Shown: in pieces, positions 38,446 to 48,666 of the stretch
Numbering within the stretch: the first letter of the stretch is position 1
How the letters are laid out: each line of letters begins with the position of its first letter
Assembly (NCBI RefSeq): GCF_027922165.1
Contig: NZ_BSFD01000002.1
Location: 864,812-928,811 of the forward strand
Length of the DNA stretch: 64,000 bases
Reading direction: 5' to 3'
From: Brevundimonas intermedia
GTDB taxonomy: Bacteria; Pseudomonadota; Alphaproteobacteria; Caulobacterales; Caulobacteraceae
Translations under genes and position numbers: made by a program
Notes under the pieces: model-generated
The model's database searches: none
Seen by the model: the letters and a program-made list of their open reading frames with translations, nothing else
Told to the model about the DNA's origin: nothing

Positions 38446-40908
38446 TTAGTTAGCCGCCGGCTTCGGCGGCGCGTTCTTCACGTACAGGTCCAGCCAACGG
38501 GTCATCTCCCACAGGGTATGACCCACGGATTCCCGCGCGCGATAGCCGTGCGCCTCCAGCGGCAGGGTGACGTAACGCGCCGTCGCCCCCAGCCCCTTCA
38601 GCGCCGCATAGAAGCGCTCGGACTGGACCGGGAAGGTGCCCGAGTTGTCGTCCGCCTCGCCGTGGATCAGCAGGATCGGCTCGTTCAGCCTGTTCGCATA
38701 GGTGAAGGGCGACATCTCGGTATAGATCTCGGTCGCCTCCCAATAGTTGCGCTGCTCCGACTGGAAGCCGAACGGGGTCAGGGTGCGGTTATAGGCGCCG
38801 GACCGCGCGATGCCGGTGCGGAACAGGTCGCTGTGCGCCAGCAGGTTGGCGGTCATGAAGGCCCCGTAGCTGTGGCCCCCGACGGCGATCCGGTCGCGAT
38901 CCGCCACCCCCATCCCGACCACCGCATCGACGGCCGCCTGGGCGTCGGCGACCAGCTGTTCGACATAGGTGTCGTTCGGCTCGGCCCCGTCCTTGCCGAT
39001 GATGGGCATGGAGGGGTTGTCGAAGATCGCATAGCCCTGGGTCAGCAGGAACAGATGGCTGGACCCGCCCGGCCGCACGAACCGGTTCTGCACATCCACC
39101 GTCTGGCCCGCCACCGCCGCATCGGTGAACTCGGCCGGATAGGCCCACATCAGCATCGGCAACGGCCCGTCGCGATCCTTGTCGTAGCCGGCCGGCAGAT
39201 ACAGGGTCCCCGACAGCTTCACCCCGTCCGCCCGCTCATAGGTCACCAGCTGGCGCGTCGCCCCGGCCAGCTGCGGGGCCGGATCGGGGAACTGGGTCAG
39301 TTGCGTGGTCTGGCCCGTCGTCAGATCGCGGATCTGCAGGTTGGGCGGATCCAGCCGCGTCTCGCGCTGCGTCACCACCCGTTTGCCGTCCGCGTCCAGG
39401 AAGCCGACCACCGCCTCGTAGTCCGTGTCGGCCGATGTCCACAGCCGCTCGCTGCGCCCCGTCGCCGGGTCCATAGCGGCCAGGAAGGGGAACTCGCCCT
39501 GCGGCGTCGCCCCGGCGCCCGACATCAGGATCCGCCCCTGCGGATCGAACCGGATCACCGACCGGCCCGCCGCATTCGGCTGGGTCACCGGCTGGCCCGG
39601 ATTGTCGTAGCGGGCCTGATAGTTCCGCTCCAGCAGCAGCCTGCCCTCGCCCGGGTTCGACGGATCGACCACGAAGCGCGTCTCGTGCCGGGTGTTGAAC
39701 CAGCGGCTGTTGACGACGGCCAGGTCGTCCTTGCCCCAGACGATCCCGCCGAACCGCTCCTTCAGATCGATCAGCTTGATCGGCTCGCCCGCGAAGGGCG
39801 CGGCCTGCATGAAGACCCGGTCCCTGAACTCGGCCTCGCGCTTGATGTCGCCGCCGTCCAGCGCCTCGACCCAGGTCAGGGTCGCCGGCGCATCGGCCCT
39901 CCAGCCCACCGAACGCGGCCCCGGCGCCACGGCGTCAAAGGCGGTCGGCACATCGTCCCTCAGCGGCAGATCGGCGACGGTGCGCACCACCCGCCCGTTC
40001 AGGTCCGTCACCACGATCTCGGTCGGGAACAGGCCCGCAGGCACGGCATAGGAATAGGGCCGCTTGGCGATCTCGTGCAGGATATAGCGCCCGTCCGGCG
40101 ACACGGCGCTGTCCAGATAGACCGCAGGCGCTCCGATCGTCCGTACACGGCCGTTCAGCGGAACCAGGGTCAGCTGCGACGTGAAATAGTGATCAAACAG
40201 AGCCTCGTCGCCGGGGTTCGACAGCAGGTCCTGATAGGTCCGCACCGGCGCTGCGCGCCCGGCCGTCTCCTCGATATTCGGCCCCGTCGGCGCCGTCGTC
40301 ACATCGGGCGCCGGCCCCCGACCGGCCGGGACCGCCTCGACCAGCAGGCCCGAACTGTCGGGCAGCCATTCATAGCCCGTTCCGCCCGTCATATTGACCA
40401 CCGGCTCGGTCAGTTTGCGCGCCCGCGCCGTTGCCACATCCACGATCCACAGCTCCAGCCCCGTCGGCCGGTCCAGCACCAGGGCCAGATGTTTGGCGTC
40501 GGGCGAGAACCGCGGCGCGGTGAACCGCGCCTCGGCCGGCAGAGCCACCACGCGAGACGGTCCGCCATCCACCGCCTGCAGACTCAGCCCTGTCAGCCAC
40601 GACACCCGGCTTTCCGCCATGCCGTTGTTGCGCGGATTAATCCGCGTTCCCGCCAGCCGTAGCATCGGCTCGGCCAGGGCCTTGATGCTGGGCAGGTTCG
40701 ACCGGTCCATCAGCACAAGAGTCTTGCGATCAGGGCTCAGCATCGACGACGGCGTCGGCTTGGCGTCCAGAATGTCGGCGATGGGCTGTGGCGGCTGCTG
40801 ATAGACGCTAATCGCCGGCGCCGGGCTTTGGGCGAACGCCGCCCCCGTCGCCGACGCCATCAATACAGCCGCCAGCGCTACACCGGCCCCACGAACGCGC
40901 ATCATCAT
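38446..40908 (-). CDS. Secreted S9 family prolyl oligopeptidase
   Basis: The 820-residue protein has a signal peptide (about 1-26, ATGAAFAQ). The N-terminal beta-propeller (FSPDAKHLALVLD, SPDGRYILHE) is followed by the catalytic alpha/beta hydrolase. The nucleophile lies in AVGGHSYGAFMTANLL, the Asp in LIHGEADDNSGTFP and the His in EAHGYRARESVGHTLWEM. It cleaves oligopeptides in the periplasm. The start is one of three consecutive ATGs; 40908 is used because GGGGA lies six bases upstream. Confidence 0.92.
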   Translation of the reverse strand: MMMRVRGAGVALAAVLMASATGAAFAQSPAPAISVYQQPPQPIADILDAKPTPSSMLSPDRKTLVLMDRSNLPSIKALAEPMLRLAGTRINPRNNGMAESRVSWLTGLSLQAVDGGPSRVVALPAEARFTAPRFSPDAKHLALVLDRPTGLELWIVDVATARARKLTEPVVNMTGGTGYEWLPDSSGLLVEAVPAGRGPAPDVTTAPTGPNIEETAGRAAPVRTYQDLLSNPGDEALFDHYFTSQLTLVPLNGRVRTIGAPAVYLDSAVSPDGRYILHEIAKRPYSYAVPAGLFPTEIVVTDLNGRVVRTVADLPLRDDVPTAFDAVAPGPRSVGWRADAPATLTWVEALDGGDIKREAEFRDRVFMQAAPFAGEPIKLIDLKERFGGIVWGKDDLAVVNSRWFNTRHETRFVVDPSNPGEGRLLLERNYQARYDNPGQPVTQPNAAGRSVIRFDPQGRILMSGAGATPQGEFPFLAAMDPATGRSERLWTSADTDYEAVVGFLDADGKRVVTQRETRLDPPNLQIRDLTTGQTTQLTQFPDPAPQLAGATRQLVTYERADGVKLSGTLYLPAGYDKDRDGPLPMLMWAYPAEFTDAAVAGQTVDVQNRFVRPGGSSHLFLLTQGYAIFDNPSMPIIGKDGAEPNDTYVEQLVADAQAAVDAVVGMGVADRDRIAVGGHSYGAFMTANLLAHSDLFRTGIARSGAYNRTLTPFGFQSEQRNYWEATEIYTEMSPFTYANRLNEPILLIHGEADDNSGTFPVQSERFYAALKGLGATARYVTLPLEAHGYRARESVGHTLWEMTRWLDLYVKNAPPKPAAN

Positions 40909-41144
40909 CAGACATCCCCACAAAACTCGAAGCCGCAGCTAAGGGCGCCGCGACGCAGGCGGCAAGCCCTTACGGCGTTACAGTGTCACATCGCCGCTGA
41001 ACTGATATCTTCGAGCCTTCCTCGACAACAGCGCTCGCTCCAGCCCAAACCGCCCTCGACCCGGCCCCTCACATTTCGTTGATATTCGAGATTGAAATCT
41101 TCATGCCGGGCGATACAGTCCCGCGCGGACATCGGGGGGTGGTT

Positions 41145-41930
41145 ATGACAAACGCACACAATGCGCCCGCGCGCACGCCGGCGGTTGAACGGGTCTTTCC
41201 GGGACTCGCCATCGTCATGGTTCTGGTGATCGTCGCGGGCTTTTCGCTTCAGCTGGCGATGGGGCGGTCCAGCTTTGACGCCCCGCTGCTGCTGCACGCG
41301 CATGCCGTCGTCTTCATGGGCTGGCTGGCGATCTTTCTGACGCAGAATCTGCTGATCGCCACAGGTCAGGTCCGGTGGCATCGGCCGCTGGGATGGCTGG
41401 CGACCGTCTGGCTGGCGCCCATGCTGATCCTGGGCTGGCTGGTGACCGAGGCTATGGTGCGTCGGGGCGAGGTTCCCTTCTTCTTCCGGCCCCTGCAATT
41501 CCTCGTCTTCGACCCCCTGTCGCTCATCACCTTCGTGGGCCTGACGATTGCGGCGGTCGTTCTTCGGCGATCGACCGACTGGCATCGCCGCCTTCACTAT
41601 TCGGCCATGGCCATCCTGCTGGGGCCGGGCGTCGGTCGGCTGCTGCCCATGCCGTTGCTAGCTCCTTGGGCGTGGGAGGCGACGGCGGTCGTGACCCTGC
41701 TGTTTCCGGTCATCGGCATGATCGTGGACCTGCGGAAAGCCCGTCGGATACACCCGGCCTGGTATTGGGGTCTGGGGGTCCAGGTCGCGATGATCGTGGT
41801 GATCGAGGCCGTCACCTGGTCGCCGGTCGGAACGCGTCTGTACGAAATGGTCGTCGCCGGCTCCCCCGGGGCCGCCGTCGCCCCCCTCGACTTCCCCCCG
41901 CCTCCCGGCCCGCCGCCCCCGGCCGCTTGA
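41145..41930 (+). CDS. Seven-helix integral membrane protein, unknown function
   Basis: The 261-residue protein has about seven transmembrane helices. Conserved-looking histidines occur in LLLHAHAVVFMGWLAIFLTQ, RWHRPLGWLATV and DWHRRLHYSAMAI, a pattern often seen in small heme- or quinone-associated membrane proteins, but binding is not shown. The C-terminal tail is Pro-rich. The GGGGGGTGG before ATG 41145 supports this start over an upstream frame. Confidence 0.72.
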   Translation: MTNAHNAPARTPAVERVFPGLAIVMVLVIVAGFSLQLAMGRSSFDAPLLLHAHAVVFMGWLAIFLTQNLLIATGQVRWHRPLGWLATVWLAPMLILGWLVTEAMVRRGEVPFFFRPLQFLVFDPLSLITFVGLTIAAVVLRRSTDWHRRLHYSAMAILLGPGVGRLLPMPLLAPWAWEATAVVTLLFPVIGMIVDLRKARRIHPAWYWGLGVQVAMIVVIEAVTWSPVGTRLYEMVVAGSPGAAVAPLDFPPPPGPPPPAA

Positions 41931-41960
41931 GCCGAGACGTCCCGGTCTGCGCCCGGTCGA

Positions 41961-42809
41961 TCAGCCCCTCGCCACCGCGGCCAAAACCTCCGCCCGCTCC
42001 GGCGCGGACGGCTGAGCTCCCGGCCGCGTGGCGGCGACAGCGCCCGCCGCACAGGCGAAGCGCAGCGCCTCGTCCGGCTCCATCCCCTCCAGCAGGGCCA
42101 CGGTGATGGCCGCCACGAAGGCGTCGCCGGCTCCGGTCGCATCGACGGCTTCGACCATGGGCGGGGTCGCCCAGGCCATTTCGACTCCGCGCTGGTACAT
42201 GGCCGCGCCCTTGGCGCCCTTGGTCACGACCACGCGGCCGCCGCCGCGGTGCAGGCTGTCGCCGTAGAAGGCGGCCTCGATCTCGTTGACGACGATCAGG
42301 TCGGCGCGGCGCAGCAGCAGTTCCGACACCGGCGCCGCCGGGGCCAGGTTGGCGCAGACGAAACCGGTCGCACGGCCCACCGCCGCCTCGACCGTCTCGA
42401 CCGGCAGCTCCAGCTGGACGATCAGAGCGCCCTCTATCCGCTGCGGCAACTGCTCTGGTGTGACGAGGTGATTAGCCCCGGCCGCCACCACGATCTGGTT
42501 CTCGCCGCCGGGATCGACGGCGATCAGGGCCACGCCGGTCGGGGCCGCAAGGTCCACCTCGACCCCCGCCAGATCGACGCCCAGATCCGACATCAGAGCC
42601 AGGGCCTCGCCGGCCATGGCGTCGTTCCCGACCCGGCCGATCAGGCTGACCTCGGCGCCCAGTTTCTCGGCGGCATAGGCCTGGTTGGCGCCCTTGCCGC
42701 CCGGATAACGGGCCAGGCTGGCCCCCGTCACCGTCTCGCCCGGGGCCGGCAGGCGGGGCGCCGCCGCCACCAGGTCCAGGTTGATCGAGCCGACGACGGT
42801 AATCCTCAT
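41961..42809 (-). CDS. rbsK: Ribokinase
   Basis: The 282-residue PfkB-family kinase shows the N-terminal substrate loop GGKGANQAYAAEKLGAEV and C-terminal GAGDAFVAAITVAL, which has the anion hole and catalytic Asp. It phosphorylates ribose. It is coupled (4-bp overlap) to the upstream nucleoside hydrolase, so together they salvage ribose from nucleosides. Confidence 0.93.
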   Translation of the reverse strand: MRITVVGSINLDLVAAAPRLPAPGETVTGASLARYPGGKGANQAYAAEKLGAEVSLIGRVGNDAMAGEALALMSDLGVDLAGVEVDLAAPTGVALIAVDPGGENQIVVAAGANHLVTPEQLPQRIEGALIVQLELPVETVEAAVGRATGFVCANLAPAAPVSELLLRRADLIVVNEIEAAFYGDSLHRGGGRVVVTKGAKGAAMYQRGVEMAWATPPMVEAVDATGAGDAFVAAITVALLEGMEPDEALRFACAAGAVAATRPGAQPSAPERAEVLAAVARG

Positions 42810-43744
42810 TTTTTGGCCTTCAGCGTCTCGGCCAGCAGGTCGAACACCCCCTGCGCATCCGCCGCGACGGCCCAGCGGTGGCGCGCGGCGGCGGGATCGA
42901 CGCGGAACTCCACCGCCGTATGGCCGCGCGTCAGCTCCGAGTTGGTCTCGACCTCGATCCGGCAGGGCTTCAGGGTGAACAGGTCCGGCCTCATCAGCCA
43001 GGCGATGGGACAGGGGTCGTGCAGGGGCGGCGCCGCCTCTCCTGTCGCCTGCCGCTCGGTCCGTTGCGAGAACCGCAGCAGGGCCGCCGTCGTGCGCGCC
43101 GGTTCGGTGCGAATCTTCTCGATGGCGCGGATCCGGTCCTCGGTCGCCCGCACCTGGTGCGTCGCGTCCAGGCCGAAGGCGATCACCTCGCAGCCCGCGC
43201 CGAACACCACCGCCGCCGCATCCGGGTCGGCCCAGATGTTGAACTCGGCCGAGGCGGTGACATTGCCCCCCTCCGACCGCGCCCCGCCCATGACCACGAC
43301 CGGGCCCAGATGCTCGGCCAGACGCCGTTCGCGCTTCATCGCCAGGGCCAGATTGGTCATGGGGCCCAGGACGGCGACGGCGACCGATCCGGCCGGGCGT
43401 TTCATCACCAGGTCGACGATGGCGTTGGCCGCCGGCCCGTCGGCGATGATGCCGGTCGGCGCGAACGGCTCCAGGTCGCCCAGACCCTCCGCCCCGTGGA
43501 AGTCGCCCGCCCCGGCCGGCGGCCGTTTCAGCGGCCGTTCGGCGCCGCCGAACACCGGCACGTCTTCACGGCCGGCGATCTGGCGCATCATCCGCGCATT
43601 ACGCTGGGTCAGGGCGCCGGGGACGTTGCCGCCCACGGTGGTGACGGCCAGCACCTCCAGCTCGGGGGCGGCGAAGGCCAGGAAAAGCGCCACGGCGTCG
43701 TCCACGCCGGGGTCGCAGTCGATGATCAGGGATTGGATAGACAC
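42806..43744 (-). CDS. Nucleoside hydrolase (IunH family)
   Basis: The 312-residue protein has the calcium-binding signature IIDCDPGVDDAVAL and the second metal/ribose motif SAEFNIWADPDAA. It cleaves ribonucleosides to base and ribose, feeding the ribokinase encoded 4 bases into its end. The start is GTG 43744 (VSIQSLIIDCDPG); the longer frame upstream crosses into the gap before thiC. Base specificity cannot be told from sequence. Confidence 0.93.
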   Translation of the reverse strand: MSIQSLIIDCDPGVDDAVALFLAFAAPELEVLAVTTVGGNVPGALTQRNARMMRQIAGREDVPVFGGAERPLKRPPAGAGDFHGAEGLGDLEPFAPTGIIADGPAANAIVDLVMKRPAGSVAVAVLGPMTNLALAMKRERRLAEHLGPVVVMGGARSEGGNVTASAEFNIWADPDAAAVVFGAGCEVIAFGLDATHQVRATEDRIRAIEKIRTEPARTTAALLRFSQRTERQATGEAAPPLHDPCPIAWLMRPDLFTLKPCRIEVETNSELTRGHTAVEFRVDPAAARHRWAVAADAQGVFDLLAETLKAKK

Positions 43745-43876
43745 CGGCCCCGTTTGCCGCCCCGAAGACCGACGGGCAAGACCGTTTCGCCCCTTATCCC
43801 ACGCGAATTCGAGGTGTTTTCCAGCCAAGCTCGCCCCCCGCTTGACGCCGACCTCCCCCGGCGTCACCCTGATCCT

Positions 43877-45962
<2,086 letters not shown>

Positions 45963-45978
45963 CACCTCAAGCGCCATT

Positions 45979-46006
45979 TTGACTATGGTCCAAGATTGGG
46001 TATAAT
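45979..46006 (+). promoter_or_regulatory. Near-consensus sigma-70 promoter for the reverse-transcriptase locus
   Basis: TTGACT (45979-45984) and a perfect TATAAT (46001-46006) are separated by 16 bp, starting 17 bp after the thiC stop. So close a match to consensus is striking in a high-GC alphaproteobacterium. The expected start near 46013 lies nine bases before the first 128-bp repeat, so the transcript would include both repeats and the RT gene. Confidence 0.75.
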
Positions 46007-46021
46007 GTTCTTACTACGTTC

Positions 46022-46149
46022 GCGTCCGGAGTGAAGGTGACCGGTTCTACTGGTGCGCTGGATTTCCGAGGCGGCGGGTCGGTGGCGGGACAACTCGTCG
46101 CCGCGCCCGTTCGGATAGGGCCGAAAGGCACCTCCGGAGAGGGTAGCCA
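46022..46149 (+). repeat. 128-bp direct repeat, copy 1
   Basis: This copy is identical at every base to the copy at 46404-46531 (compared base by base); the period is 382 bp. It starts just after the promoter. It carries two TAG triplets and a TGA pair in different frames, yet one frame (46031 onward) stays open through it. The base composition is host-like GC-rich, unlike the RT gene. Confidence 0.97.
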
Positions 46150-46403
46150 GGACCCGTTCGACTCTCGACCTGCTGCAACTCTCACCCTCCAAGTTAGGGG
46201 GACGATCTGGGCGGCTGGTTCCTTTTCAACGATGGGTCCCGTGGAGGAGGCGCGTTTTCGCCGCGAGACCTTGTCAGAGCCCGCAAAAACGATACGCGGG
46301 TCCCCAAGGAGATTTCGGTGGCGGAAATTCGCAAAAACGTGCGCCTGTCGCACGCTCCCTCATAGGTTGTGTCCTCGTGGCGCTTCTGGGGGGATCGCTT
46401 CTT

Positions 46404-46531
46404 GCGTCCGGAGTGAAGGTGACCGGTTCTACTGGTGCGCTGGATTTCCGAGGCGGCGGGTCGGTGGCGGGACAACTCGTCGCCGCGCCCGTTCGGATAG
46501 GGCCGAAAGGCACCTCCGGAGAGGGTAGCCA
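46404..46531 (+). repeat. 128-bp direct repeat, copy 2
   Basis: This is a perfect second copy of 46022-46149, ending 41 bp before the RT start. Flanking bases differ on both sides, so the repeat boundaries are sharp. The 254 bp between the copies are unique in this window. Confidence 0.97.
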
Positions 46532-46572
46532 CCGTCGGACGGGTTTGGGCGAACCAGATCGGACCCTGAGAC

Positions 46573-47862
46573 GTGTCAGCTGACCCTTTCAAAGCAGTCT
46601 ACAAGCAAGCCAACCTTGAAGCCGCGTGGCGTGCGATCGAGGGCAACGGTCGATTTTCGACCTCCGCAACGGTGCGAAGCGAAATCGATCAGTTTCGCGA
46701 GAATGCCAGTGGGAAACTTCGCTCGTTAGCCTATCGCTTGAGCAGAGAGCGATTTGTGTTTCCGCCCGCGAAGGGCTTGCCGATCCCAAAACTGAGAGAC
46801 GGAAAGAAGACGGGCGAGTTCCGTCCTATCGTGCTCGCCAGCGTGGAGTCACGGATCGTCCAGCGAGCCATATTGAACGTGTTGACCGACACGGAAGCGC
46901 TTCGTCCCTATTTCGAGAGTCCGTTCAGCTTCGGTGGATTGAGGAAGCGGAGCGAGACGGAACCATCCGCAGTCCCTGGAGCGATTGCCTGTGCACTGCA
47001 ATCTATTGGGGATGGAGCGACTCACGTTGTGTCAGCTGACATAACCAGCTTTTTCACGCGCATCCCTAAATCGCGGGTTATCAACATAGTCGAGAAGGCA
47101 GTTCCAAACGCCCGGTTCATGGCGTTGTTCGAGCAGGCGATATCCGTTGAGCTGGCCAATATGGCGGAGCTACGGTCTCGGCAGAGCGCCTTTCCAATCG
47201 GAGAAATTGGGGTTGCTCAGGGGAATTCCCTTTCACCTTTGCTGGGCAACATCTGCCTGAGTGAGTTCGACAAACTTATGAATGAGGGAGACTGTAGGTG
47301 CGTCCGTTACATAGACGACATACTGATCCTTGCACCAACCAAACGGGCTGCATCTGCACGCTTGGTTAAAGCGAAACGGTATCTGTCTAACTTGGGCATG
47401 GAATTTTCTGCTCAGAAAACTTCTGCAGAGCCCATCGCCATTCAAAAGCAGTTCGAATTTCTGGGTATCGAGTTCGCAAACGGCCTTCTACGCGCGAACT
47501 CGAAATCTCGCGAGCGCCTGATCACATCTATCGAAGCGGTTTTTGACAAGAGTTGCCAAGGATTCGTCGAGGCGTCGAAATCTGAAAACACCCTCGATAG
47601 AGGTTTATCGCTGACACACACGCTTAGAAAGGTCGATGGCATTCTGAACGGATGGGGTAAGCACTATCGCTTCTGTAATGACGGTCGCGTCTTAGAAGAC
47701 TTAGATCGTCGAGTAGACGAACTCATCAGAAACTATATCGGCCGATATCGGGAGATGCGTCAAAAAGCGGACGCTAGCCGATCAAGATCGTTGATTGGTA
47801 TAGCTTTGCTGTCCGGCATCGAACGCACCCCACTTCAATGGCCGAAGAAAGCTAGGGCATAA
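46573..47862 (+). CDS. Stand-alone reverse transcriptase, likely defence-associated (unknown/UG class)
   Basis: The 429-residue RT starts at GTG 46573. The RT blocks are in order: GEFRPIVLASVESRIVQRAI (about 81-100), motif A SADITSFF with Asp156, motif B VAQGNSLSPLLGNI (214-226), the catalytic YIDD (246-249), a motif-D-like GMEFSAQKTS, and FEFLGIEF. A C-terminal thumb or maturase-X-like segment follows (KVDGILNGWGKHYRF). It lacks the NAXXH and VTG motifs of retron RTs and the SQ of DGR RTs, and has no endonuclease domain. G+C is clearly lower than in neighbours, suggesting transfer. Antiphage function is inferred from architecture. Its TAA overlaps the ATG of a P-loop gene fragment. Confidence 0.9.
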   Translation: MSADPFKAVYKQANLEAAWRAIEGNGRFSTSATVRSEIDQFRENASGKLRSLAYRLSRERFVFPPAKGLPIPKLRDGKKTGEFRPIVLASVESRIVQRAILNVLTDTEALRPYFESPFSFGGLRKRSETEPSAVPGAIACALQSIGDGATHVVSADITSFFTRIPKSRVINIVEKAVPNARFMALFEQAISVELANMAELRSRQSAFPIGEIGVAQGNSLSPLLGNICLSEFDKLMNEGDCRCVRYIDDILILAPTKRAASARLVKAKRYLSNLGMEFSAQKTSAEPIAIQKQFEFLGIEFANGLLRANSKSRERLITSIEAVFDKSCQGFVEASKSENTLDRGLSLTHTLRKVDGILNGWGKHYRFCNDGRVLEDLDRRVDELIRNYIGRYREMRQKADASRSRSLIGIALLSGIERTPLQWPKKARA

Positions 47863-48002
47863 TGCCCACCTTCATCCTCCTCGCCGGCCCGAACGGCACC
47901 GGCAAAACCACCTTCATCAACCGCTTCCTGTGTCAGCGGGCAAAGGCGTTTCGGGTCGTGAACCCGGATGAGGTCTCCTTCTCCCGTTGGGAGAGGGCTT
48001 GA
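47862..48002 (+). pseudogene. Truncated zeta-toxin-like P-loop protein
   Basis: Only 46 codons remain. The ATG overlaps the RT stop (TAATG). The start MPTFILLAGPNGTGKTTF has a perfect Walker A motif, followed by RVVNPDEV, as in zeta-toxin/AAA-type kinases of about 190-200 residues. After NPDE the frame runs into the palindromic repeat at 47975 and stops at a TGA within it. No continuation of the gene was found downstream. Its GC content is host-like, unlike the RT. Confidence 0.75.
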
Positions 48003-48143
48003 GCGCCTGAGAGCCGTCAGGCGATCAGACTTGCGCGAAAGGGTGAGGGTCGGACCTCGCCGCAGACGCACGACCCTCACCCTTTCGGCTGGCGCATCGC
48101 TACGCTCTGCGAGCCTCAAGCCCTCTCCCAACGGGAGAGGGAC
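47975..48143. repeat. Intergenic palindromic repeat, family E
   Basis: Both ends carry CTCCCGTTGGGAGAGGGCTTGAG-like arms in opposite orientation, each with its own CTCCC-gtt-GGGAG hairpin. A second pair, GAAAGGGTGAGGGTCG and its complement, is nested inside. It disrupts the P-loop gene fragment. Confidence 0.85.
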
Positions 48144-48249
48144 GGCGGTGGCGGCGTGGTGCGGGCTTGGGTGACGGGTTGGGGTGGCGAAGGCGCGTCC
48201 GCCGTCAAGCGCGGTTGACCCCGCCGTCCCCCCGGCGTCTTCTGCCGCC

Positions 48250-48501
48250 ATGACCACCGCCCCGCGCCCCTCCATCGCCGTCAAGTCCGTCGCCGCCCGA
48301 TCCGTCGCGACAGGCGGCGGGGCTGCGGGGGCGCTGGCCGTGGGGGCCTTGGCGATCGGGGCCTTGTCGCTGGGGGCGCTGGCGATCGGGGCCGTGGCCG
48401 TCGGCGCCCTGGCGGTGGGTCGGGCGCGGGTGCGGCGCCTGCATGTGGACGAGCTGACGGTGGGGCGGCTGCGGATCGGCCGGATCGAGGGGCTGGACTG
48501 A
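48250..48501 (+). CDS. Small protein with eleven five-residue repeats
   Basis: The 83-residue protein has a central stretch that repeats every five residues: GALAV, GALAI, GALSL, GALAI, GAVAV, GALAV, GRARV, RRLHV, DELTV, GRLRI, GRI. Hydrophobic residues at positions 3 and 5 match the spacing of pentapeptide-repeat right-handed helices. The first half is neutral and the second half charged. No signal peptide is evident. No strong ribosome site precedes ATG 48250; a GTG or ATG further upstream is possible. Confidence 0.6.
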   Translation: MTTAPRPSIAVKSVAARSVATGGGAAGALAVGALAIGALSLGALAIGAVAVGALAVGRARVRRLHVDELTVGRLRIGRIEGLD

Positions 48502-48505
48502 GGCC

Positions 48506-48666
48506 CTTCCTTCTCCCCTTGCGGGGGAAGGTGGCCCGAAGGGCCGGATGAGGGGTCGGTTCGACGTCGACAGGTCGTAAGGGGGTGGCCGGAGAAACCC
48601 CTCATCCGACCTCCCCTCGGGTCAAGCCCGAGGGTCGGCCACCTTCTCCCGCAAGGGGAGAAGGAA
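48506..48666. repeat. Intergenic palindromic repeat, family D (composite)
   Basis: The outer arms are CTTCCTTCTCCCC and GGGGAGAAGGAAAG, each with a hairpin (CTCCCC-ttgc-GGGGGA). Inner arms GGATGAGGGGT and ACCCCTCATCC also pair. The right half additionally contains the family A hairpin CCTCGGG-tcaag-CCCGAGG, as if a family A half-element landed in it. It fills the gap between the pentad-repeat gene and the DsbA-like gene. Confidence 0.8.

Larger units (their letters stand above)
46013..46572 (+). ncRNA. Candidate structured non-coding RNA upstream of the reverse transcriptase
   Basis: The 560-nt leader has no convincing conserved gene. It consists of a 128-nt repeat, a 254-nt unique middle, the same 128-nt repeat, and a 41-nt tail to the RT start. 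Each repeat can form hairpins, for example TTCGG-ataggg-CCGAA (46110-46125) and GCGGCG with CGCCGC (46071-46104). The middle has CGTGCG-cctgt-CGCACG (46338-46354). Position, promoter and structure fit an RNA template or cofactor for the RT, which is inference. Weak frames through it are noted under findings. Confidence 0.45.

Noticed and set aside
46022..46531. Template/variable repeat pair of a diversity-generating retroelement
   Set aside because: The 128-bp size fits, but the copies are identical (no adenine-directed changes), neither sits at the 3' end of a target gene, and the RT motif B is QGNSLSP, not the SQ form of DGR enzymes. No accessory Avd gene was seen.
45967..46592. Minus-strand frames of 129 and 132 codons through the 128-bp repeats
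   Set aside because: Both have Arg/Pro-biased composition, no family motif and no ribosome site, and overlap each other through the repeats. The plus-strand promoter argues for transcription in the other direction.
46573..47862. Retron RT
   Set aside because: No NAXXH or VTG motif, the protein is longer than typical retron RTs, and no inverted-repeat-bounded msr-msd was found.
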